The translations under genes were made by a program, and so were the position numbers. Under the pieces are notes generated by a model. That model did no database searches, was not told where the DNA came from, and was given only the letters and a program-made list of their open reading frames with translations. From Onthophagus taurus (Eukaryota > Arthropoda > Insecta > Coleoptera > Scarabaeidae), in NCBI RefSeq assembly GCF_036711975.1, contig NC_091966.1:627501-691500 (forward strand): a DNA stretch of 64,000 nucleotides, written 5' to 3'. Below, piece after piece: positions 56,660 to 64,000 of the stretch. Within the stretch, counting starts at the first letter, position 1. Every line of letters begins with the position of its first letter.

Positions 56660-57005
56660 CGATATCTAAATTGTCGTCCATTTCGTGGGTCCGCGTGGAG
56701 ACGATAACCCGTCTTCGGACGGGTGCCGCGTTCACCGGCGCTCATTGGCCGTCCGAAGCGGCGGCCGTGGGGCGCGATACACCCACGGCGGGCCGAGCTT
56801 CCGACCAATCGCAGGAACGGCGTCACCGGCCACCACGAACTCGGCCTTCGACGCTCCGCGACCAATCTGCGTCCACCGCCAACGCCAGAGCTCCTTTAAC
56901 TTTTACGCGGGAGTCTTCGCGGGGAAAAGTGACGAGCTCCCTGGAACTGTGCGTGACGTGCGTATACTATAATGGGCCCCACATATTTCTCTTTCTTTCT
57001 CTATT
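56660..57005. promoter_or_regulatory. CpG-rich island with three evenly spaced CCAAT boxes
   Basis: The GC-rich block in AT-rich DNA has ATTGG at 56744-56748 and CCAAT at 56805-56809 and 56862-56866, spaced about 60 bp. A tgacgtgcgtatac patch follows near 56952, then pyrimidine-rich sequence. This looks like an NF-Y-type promoter, but no transcript can be assigned. Frames open across the block have no family likeness. Confidence 0.4.
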
Positions 57006-57914
57006 TCACTTTGTATTCCATGTGAGTAACGATTAAACGCCATTTTGTTGAGCCAAAGAATGGATTTTTGTATAGTCATAATAGGATTAAAAATAAAAAT
57101 TAAAATTTTCAGATAAATTTATAATAAATCAGAATTTGTCTAAAACTTAAAATAATATCTTTGCTACATCCGTTAGTGCGAACTGCATGGAATAAAACAT
57201 GTTGTTATGGGTTATTGTAGAAAGTAAAACCATCCTCTGCATATTACAATTTTTGTTACAGTTTATGTATTACGTTTTATAATAAATTCACTCCTCTTCT
57301 TCCACCACCAGTCGCCTCTGTAGACTTTGGTTTACTTCACAATGCGTTGTCACTCTGATTTGTCAGACGCCATATGCTTCCAGTTTCGTACACCAACTGG
57401 AAGCTAACGTTCTCCGTTACATCATCCTTCCATCATTTGTTTGGGCTTCCTCTTGTACATTCTACCGTGTTGACTATTTATGTTCTTTTTAGTCTTCTGT
57501 CTTGCTGCACCCTTTCTTAAAGTCCAAGCCAAGCTATTCTCTGTGCTTTTATATGCCCTACTATGTCTGCACCATCTATGATCTGATCCAATTCGTAGTT
57601 CATTCTTATTCTCCACATTCCAGCATCATCTTGTAATCAATTCTCGCTTGAGATTGGGAGCAATCCATTAATGTATACTAGCTGTAATTCAAACGTAGTG
57701 TTTGCTGTTCGGTCACATTTTGTCCTTCATCGTTGGCTATTAAATTTTTTCTTATGTTTCTTGTTAATTTTCTTATATCGGTTTTGGCACTAACATAATC
57801 ATTTATGGTATCCGTATTTTGTTCATAAACTCGCAATGTGTGAATGCAGTAACCACACTTACGAAACTACTATGCACTTGCACTGTCCCATATAAAATGC
57901 AGCATAGCTTAATA
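57006..57914. other. Unassigned, possible retroelement debris
   Basis: The minus-strand frame 57422-57616 is basic (RKGAARQKTKKN) and could be the tail of a LINE protein, but it matches no family I know. The rest is AT-rich, and TA at 57913-57914 is the duplicated target of the mariner-like element. Confidence 0.35.
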
Positions 57915-59218
57915 AAGGGTTTTCCAATAAGAGGTGTTATTTTGAATAGCCCGTTATTTCGGTAGATGTCACTTTTGACGCTGTCATTTTTTGACATTTG
58001 ACCAGTAGAAAGTACGCCATTAATAAAAATGGAACGATACTCTTCAACAACGCATTGAAATTATTAAAATTCACTATAAAAATGGTGAAATTTTGGCAGA
58101 GACGGTTCGTAAAACTCGAACATTTTTGGGTCGTCGTGAAGCACCTTGTCGGACCGCAATACAGAAATTGGTGGAAAAATTCGAGCTGTTGGGACAAGTT
58201 AGTGATGTGAAGAATGAAACCCGTGCATGTCGCTCAAGACCAGCCGAGAATATTGCTGCTGTAGCCGAAAGTGTTGAAGAAAACCCAGGTTTGTCCATTC
58301 CTCGTCGTTCTTTGGAATTAGGCATTCCACAAACGTCATTACACCGTATTTTGCATAAAGATTTGGGTCTTAAGGCTTATAAACTTCAGTTAACACAAGA
58401 ACTCAAGCCGTCCGATCATCAACAACGTCGTGTCTTTGCTGATTGGGTCGTTGAAATGCATGAAAATGATCTGGAATTCCATCGAAAAATCATCTTGAGT
58501 GATGAGGCCCATTTCCACCTCGGTGGCTTCGTCAACAAGCAAAATTGTCGCATCTGGGGCTCGGAAAACCCAAGAGTTATTGTTGAAAAGCCTCTCTATC
58601 CTCAACTTGTGACTGTTTGGTGCGGTTTATGGTCCGGCGGAGTCATTGGACCTTACTTTTTCGAAAATGAGGCTGGAGCAACAGTTACGGTGAATGGATT
58701 GCGCTATCGAGAGATGATTAATGATTTTTTATGGCCGGAATTGGAAGGTATTGATGTGGACAACGTTTACTTTCAACAAGACGGTGCTACACGTGCCACA
58801 CAAGCAACGAAACCATTGATCTTTTCGGGAAAAGTTTCCGGAACGTGTTATCTCTCGAAGAGGTGATCACAATTGGCCACCGAGATCTTGTGATTTAACA
58901 CCTTGCGACTTCTTCCTTTGGGGCCACGTGAAAGAGAAGGTGTACGCCAACAGCCCAGCGTCGATTCAAAACCTCAAAGATGGAATTCATGAGGCTATTG
59001 AGGACATAGGGCAGCCACTTTGCAATTTGGTTATGGAAAATTTCATGGAAAGGATATTGTCCTGTAAGCGTGGTCGTGGTGGTCATTTGCCTAATGTTAT
59101 TTTCCACTATTAACGGCATACCTTCTTCTTTATAATGAAATAAACATCCGATCATTTATACTAAAAAATGGCATTTTTCTGTGAATATCAAAATAACACC
59201 TCTTATTGGAAAATCCTG
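57915..59218 (+). mobile_element. 1304-bp mariner-like element with TIRs and TA duplication
   Basis: The left TIR AAGGGTTTTCCAATAAGAGG pairs with the inverted right TIR CCTCTTATTGGAAAATCCTG. About 28 bp match with two or three differences (GTGTTATTTTGA continues in both). TA flanks at 57913-57914 and 59219-59220. The length and single transposase gene are typical of full-size mariner/Tc1 relatives. The right flank begins exactly one base before the TACAAGCATTG repeat family end. Confidence 0.9.
58029..59113 (+). pseudogene. mariner-like DDD transposase, frameshifted
   Basis: A start near 58029 (MERYSS) is followed by a frameshift into QRIEIIKIHYKNGEI. The long open part 58093-58866 has the paired helix-turn-helix region, SDEAHFHLGGFVNKQNC (first Asp), VTVWCGLWSGGVIGPYFF and FQQDGA (second Asp). 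Two small indels near 58810-58850 separate it from GDHNWPPRSCDLTPCDFFLW (third Asp) and a tail ending GGHLPNVIFHY. All catalytic Asp residues survive, but at least three frameshifts disable the gene. It belongs to the widespread insect subgroup with the WPPRSCDLTP signature. Confidence 0.9.
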
Positions 59219-59220
59219 TA

Positions 59221-59620
59221 GTACAAGCATTGAGTAGTTTTGCAAAGGATACCACAATCTAACGCTGAATAACAATTAAAACTAACACTAGACCGAGAAC
59301 TAGAAACGTTCGGATTTAGCCGCACGTCTCTCAAGACGGCTAAACCCGAATGATTCTAGTTCTAGGTCTTGTGTTAGCTCTAGTGATAGCGCTAGTGTAA
59401 AACTAGAACTAACACTAGATCTAGAAAGTCTTCAGACGCACGGCTAAACCCGAATGTTTCTAGTTCTAGGTCTAGTGTTAGTTCTAGTTTTAGTTCAATA
59501 AAAATATGCAACGTAGTGATATCTTATGCTTTATGTGGGACAAAGTAAGTAGATACGCCCTGGTTTATAGGGAAATATATTTTTGTGTATTGCAGCTTAA
59601 GTGAAATTCACTGTAGACAC
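59221..59620. repeat. Second copy of the TA-CAG repeat family with dyad units
   Basis: Begins tacaagcattgagtagtttt and ends aagtgaaattcactgtag, with about one and a half dyad units inside (gaaacgttcggatttagccg ... ggctaaacccgaatgattct). It also shares ttatgtgggacaaagt and ggaaatatatttt with 37.28-37.34 kb. It is about 400 bp and has no hAT insertion, so it shows the compact form of the element at 34966-37372. Confidence 0.72.
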
Positions 59621-62600
59621 ATTTAGTTTCAAACAGTTCGATCTCATTATTTTGCAAGGGTCACTAACACAAAATCGACCCTAACCTACCCAACATCTAT
59701 CGAGGGGAAGGAAGAAGAATCGCACGTTGCAAGTGTCCATTATTTCCCGTACCATTATTATTTGCACAGAGTGCCAATATAGGGGACTAACAAAGAGATA
59801 CGTCCATCGGTCGATGCATTTGCCCACAAATCAAATTAGATTCGCTATCGATCACGACAGATGATGTCGATATTAACGAAATCGCGTTACGTAAAGCTAT
59901 AACGACTGGTTTTTTCAAGCGAAAGTAAGTTTTAATAAAAACAGTTAATTAGGGGGCTTATTACGGAACTTTTAAATCTAGTAATTGATACTTAAACTAT
60001 CTCGTTATATCCACTTCAGGGGGCAAACATTACGGTGCAAATTAGAGGTTTGGAAGCAACAGAGCATAAAAACATAAACGAATAACGAATGCTTAATAAA
60101 AAATTAGATAAAATTGGTTCGAACTGATCCAAAAACGGTAAATTAATGAAAAATGTGTCACTTTAATGTTAGCTGGCTTCTCCTAATGGCAATTTAAATT
60201 TATTGCTTCCAATGTGAAAGCGTCGAAAATCTAATACTTCTTTCTGTGAAACGTTTCTCGTTCAGACGTTTCTCCTGTGCGAACGTCCTTCGACCTATTA
60301 TAAGGTGACTTCAGACAGACTCAAGGGTTCGAAATTGTATTGAGAGGACACCACCTGGCGATTTCAGACATTTAGGGGTCGTTGTTCACGCTAAAATTTA
60401 GGGTCGCGATCCACCGTACTGCTTTGAAACAGACCAAATCGAAATACTGTATTTCATAGCAGAGGAATAATGGAAATTTCTTCTTACCAGGTAGATCTAT
60501 TCATAGCACCTTTAAATTAATGAATAATGAATTAAACGGTTTAACCTATTGTATTGGAATTCGAAGTATGTCATCGTTCATAAAAAGTGACATCATTTTG
60601 TACGATCACCAGTAATAGAAATAGTCAATTAGTAATGTAAAATTGCGTCATTGTAATCGATGTTGCCCTTTAATTATTCGATGTGTAATTATATGTAACT
60701 TCTTCAAATTCTTTGCACATTTTCAAATGGTATTTACCACATGAATTGTAGGTAATTAGTCAGTGAGAAAGTGTGATTCGCAATAAAATATGTTTCAAAA
60801 GAACCTTGAACTTTTTAGAACAATTATATTTTACAATAGGGTATAATTATTTCCTTTATTACATCTAATTTCGGTAGCTAATATTTCTTTTATTGAATCA
60901 TTAATATTGTTTGTTTCGTGGATGTAAGCAACGTCCCTGACCCGACGACGATTTCAAATTTTAGGGGATGTCGACCGCCAGACGAGTCGTGGGGGTCACG
61001 CGGTAACCAAAAACTGGGAGTGAGAGGGGACCGAAACGAAGTAAGGTAAAGAAAAAAGTCTCGGAAACCGGGTTCGGGGGTTGAGGGAGAGGACGTTGCT
61101 CCTACGGAAGGGGCGTTTTGGGGTCCCGTGCCCGACGTCTGTCGGCGATCGCAAGCTGCCGCCTCCGAGGTCGGCTCCGCCACCTGCTCACGACAGATGT
61201 CCGCTGCTGAATGTTACCGTAATTCGGACCGGTAGAGGTGCCGGAGCACATACATACCGACGAAAAGGTGACGCGATCGACGCCTCTTAATTATCGCGTG
61301 ATGAGTTTGAAATCCATTGATTTCCTTTATAAGTAATTTAACATTACCATCAACTACTTATCTTTCTTCAACTAACGGCATCCTATCTTTCGCGAAGAGA
61401 TATTACCGCGATGGCCCAGTTCCTCCCCGTGACACCACCCTCCAGGTATCTGTTAACCCGCTAATGACGCCTCGCCCTTAAAAGGAAATGATGCCGACGC
61501 ATCAGTTTCAGTTAACGACGTATTTATTATAATGGCGCGGGACGCCGGTTAATCTCAGCGACTGTTAACCCCGGCTCTCGTCACCCTCGCGGTTTACGTT
61601 ACAGGCTCTAAATTTAGCGGCCGAAAAGTTTAAACATTCCTCCCCTTTACCGAGACGATTCAGTCGGGCCGCACGTGGTTCGCGCAGAAGGAATAAGGAT
61701 ATTCTCGGATGCCAAGATGAGGAAGAATCGACTCGTTTGAGACGCTTTTCGACATTCTTTTTCGCCGTGCCAGGTGTACTTGTCATCCCTCCGTTACTAT
61801 TTCTGGCTAAGCGCAGTAAAGTAAACCGAAGTAATGGTCTCGACTGTTTGACATGTTCCATAATTTTTATGTTCACTTGGGGGGATGGTTGTTTGGAAAT
61901 ATTTAAAATACACTATTATTTCTGCTCAACTCTAAATAAGAATTACTGCCTTTTTTTTGAAATGTTTATTAAGTGTAGTACTATCGACCCGATTTCAATC
62001 ACACAAAACTTAAAGACAATATTTTGTTAAAGAAATAATATCCTCGACATGGCTAAAGTAACATTAACCGAAGTCGATTGCGACCGAGGCCCTGAAATTT
62101 ACTTCGTTAAACAGATAAAAAAATAAAAAATAATTATTGGTGTACACCACGATATCCGTCTGGAGAAAAAGGCAATCCTGTTATGGAAATCCGAGTAATT
62201 TTAGTTCTGCAAAGAAGAGATTATGTATCTAAATGATATTAACATAACAAAGTTATAAAATGTTATGTCATCTAAGTCTTCTTGTACTTCGCCTAAAACT
62301 ATACCAAAATCAATGTAGCTTGAATTAATGGAGATGCAAACTGATCACAATTTACGAAACAAAAGAAAACAACTTGTGTCCTTTGTGTTAAACATATAAA
62401 AATATTCTATAAAAGTTTATTTTTATCCTCGTTATCTTTCAGGTCGACATCCTCCACGTCTTAGGCGCTTATTGAATAATGGCCTGTCTTTGCGTTTGGA
62501 TCTTTCGGGCATCTCCCCAGATTTAGGACAATGCTCGTGACCGATTCTTGTAAAGATGTATTGCCCGTTACTTATGAAGCCACTGTAATTATGATGTTGT

Positions 62601-62879
62601 TGCTTCAGATACACATTTTGTTAGCGAAGTTGTTACAGGGCATCATTGAATTCTCATCTCGAAATTTTCTTTATACAAGTTAATATTTTTCCACAGTGAC
62701 CAGATTCTTAGTTGTAACATTTTCATGTACAGTCAGTCATAAAAGTCTTCGTACACCAATGGTTTTTGCATGACCTCTAAAATAGGATCATAAATAAAAG
62801 TTTTTTTTGTTTAATAGTTATATAATTATTCATTTTAAACAAAAAAAGCAAAATAAATTAATAATTCTTCAAAATTGTT
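59621..62879. other. Unassigned, with GC-rich patches at 60.93-61.30 and 61.38-61.80 kb
   Basis: Mostly AT-rich. Two patches of high GC (ggggtgtcgaccgcc-like words near 60965; ggcgcgggacgccggttaat near 61533) carry open frames on both strands without any family likeness. A TTATCTTTCAG acceptor at about 62442 precedes a 90-nt open stretch, not recognised. No gene is claimed. Confidence 0.35.
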
Positions 62880-62881
62880 CC

Positions 62882-63080
62882 ATTTCTAGTTCTAGGTCTA
62901 GTGCTAGTTTTAGTGCTAATGTTAGTCTAGTTTTGTTTGTCATTTAGCATTAGATTATTGTATCTATTTTATTGAGCTATAACGGACACTGTCTTCCCCG
63001 TATTAATCCGTTATATCGAGGTTTTATTGTAATATCAAATTATATTGACATGTTACATTTTATGTGGGACAAAGTAAGTA
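62882..63080. repeat. Third, partial copy of the TA-CAG repeat family
   Basis: Contains tttctagttctaggtctagtgctag, then ccgttatatcgaggttttattgtaatatcaaattatattgac and ttttatgtgggacaaagtaag. The middle part is colinear with both flanks of the hAT at 35733-37255 and thus represents its empty site. It is cut off at about 63080 by Tc1-like sequence. Confidence 0.7.
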
Positions 63081-63405
63081 GGTTTGGGTCTTGATCCTGT
63101 TGCAAGATCCAACTGTTTCCAAGACCCAATTGCAGAACATTTGATCTTGTTTTTAATTGACCTTTAAAATATTCAAATATTGCCAGTTGTGCATTATATT
63201 ATTGATAAAAACTAAACTCTCGATTCCTGAAGCTAGATCCCCACACCATAACAAATCCACCCCTATGCTTAACTGTTGGTAGAAAATTCTTTAAATCTAG
63301 CGCTTTCCTCCAAATTTTACCTCTACCATCATATCCAAAAATGTTGTATTTTGACTCGTCTGTAAACATTACCCTTTTCCATAAATCCATTCATCGGAAT
63401 TCATC
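63080..63405 (-). mobile_element. Tc1-like transposase relic
   Basis: Minus-strand 63390-63199 reads WKRVMFTDESKYNIFGYDGR (first catalytic Asp) and LPTVKHRGGFVMVWGSSF, colinear with Tc1 transposases. Further on, in another frame near 63085-63150, SWILQQDQDP carries the second catalytic Asp. The intervening and terminal parts are lost. Confidence 0.8.
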
Positions 63406-64000
63406 GTAGTAAATCATGGGGTATATGGTGTTGGATGCCAAAAATGACATCAGTAAAAGAGATGGGTAATAATTGTCAAAATAATAAACAACATCATTTA
63501 AGTTAGTTGGAATAACTACATAAAGCTCGACCCTAAATATAGTGGATCTACATTTTTATACATTTATAGTGTTTTATTGCAATGTATAATATATAACATT
63601 GATGTGCATCACAGGCGCATTCGTGGAGTGATTTACCGTTGCAATCAAATGAGACAATTTATTAATCCTATTATTATTGTCATATTTTATGTGCATTATA
63701 ATCAAATACTTGAATTGGATTATCCTCTTATTGATTCTTTTATTTTAGGAAATCCCAATTGAATACTGTAAAATGATTTTCTATTAAGCATACGTACAAT
63801 TGACACATAAATAAAAATACCTATAGTTCGTTTTTTTCTATAATACTTGTCAATGTAAATTTTTTAGGGTTTCTGTTGGTATTATCTAGGACCCTTATAA
63901 AATTTATGTTGTTTTCCTGATTTTTAGTAACATTTTCAGTAACTAAATAGTTGAGGTTAAAATAGTAATACATTTCATGGTGTGCAATCTTACTACTACA
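63406..64000. other. Unassigned AT-rich end of window
   Basis: No feature recognised. It would lie in the long intron of the putative PPP4R1-like gene if that model is right. Confidence 0.4.

Noticed and set aside
56578..57036. Overlapping frames on both strands in the CpG-rich block
   Set aside because: Three frames are open at once with Arg/Pro/Ala-rich translations, typical of GC-rich non-coding DNA.
60890..61290. Frames of about 70-97 codons on both strands
   Set aside because: Same GC-driven pattern; no family likeness.
62442..62540. Possible exon after a TTATCTTTCAG acceptor
   Set aside because: Short, reaches a stop after about 30 codons, and the translation (RHPPRLRRLLNNG) matches nothing known to me.

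Overview
This window is nuclear DNA from an arthropod, most likely an insect and plausibly a beetle. It is AT-rich, has spliced genes with GT-AG introns and poly(A) signals, and is crowded with insect-type transposable elements. The order-level guess is inference; the insect assignment rests on the recognised orthologues and the transposon set. No rRNA, tRNA, CRISPR array or prokaryotic feature was seen.

Five host loci can be supported. (1) The 3' end of the laminin gamma chain gene LanB2 (3-2009, +): last EGF-like domain, coiled coil and C-terminus. (2) A complete ER-anchored non-receptor tyrosine phosphatase of the Ptp61F/PTP1B family (6731-20293, +): six coding exons, all splice phases consistent. 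(3) A small secreted protein with one thrombospondin type-1 repeat (25064-25838, -): two exons. (4) A complete RSPRY1 orthologue, RING plus SPRY (28447-38343, +): six coding exons. (5) One coding exon (48030-48141, +) resembling the start of the protein phosphatase 4 regulatory subunit 1 (PPP4R1) HEAT-repeat protein. Its downstream exons appear to lie beyond the window. Possible first exons lie at 39.2, 39.5 and 46.5 kb.

Most of the rest is mobile-element debris, much of it in introns and nested. Retrotransposons: a nearly complete non-LTR element with an open 954-codon EN-RT frame (2362-5681); decayed non-LTR copies at 7.5-9.3, 9.95-10.3, 24.5-24.7, 42.9-43.3 and 52.2-53.9 kb; and a Penelope-like reverse transcriptase relic at 44.5-44.8 kb. 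DNA transposons: an IS630/Tc1-type transposase with a 58-nt intron (26.3-27.7 kb); a mariner-like element with both TIRs and TA duplication (57915-59218); a Tc1 relic (63.1-63.4 kb); a piggyBac deletion derivative with TTAA ends (33397-34596); two hAT elements (35733-37255 and 51952-53970, the latter with a perfect 8-bp duplication); and a YqaJ-nuclease relic (40.8-41.2 kb).

The most unusual structure is a set of elements with ends of the form TATA|CAG(G)GTG...CACC(C/T)TG|TATA, several of them kilobase-scale palindromes. Two mutually inverted 1.9-kb copies sit in one Ptp61F intron and carry a fragment that reads like the helix-turn-helix N-terminus of a DUF4817/IS630-type transposase. A second unusual family consists of 126-127-bp dyad-symmetric tandem units at 35.1-35.7 kb, with relatives at 44.4, 59.3 and 62.9 kb. 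Several insertions can be read against an uninterrupted copy of the target elsewhere in the window, which gives their relative order.
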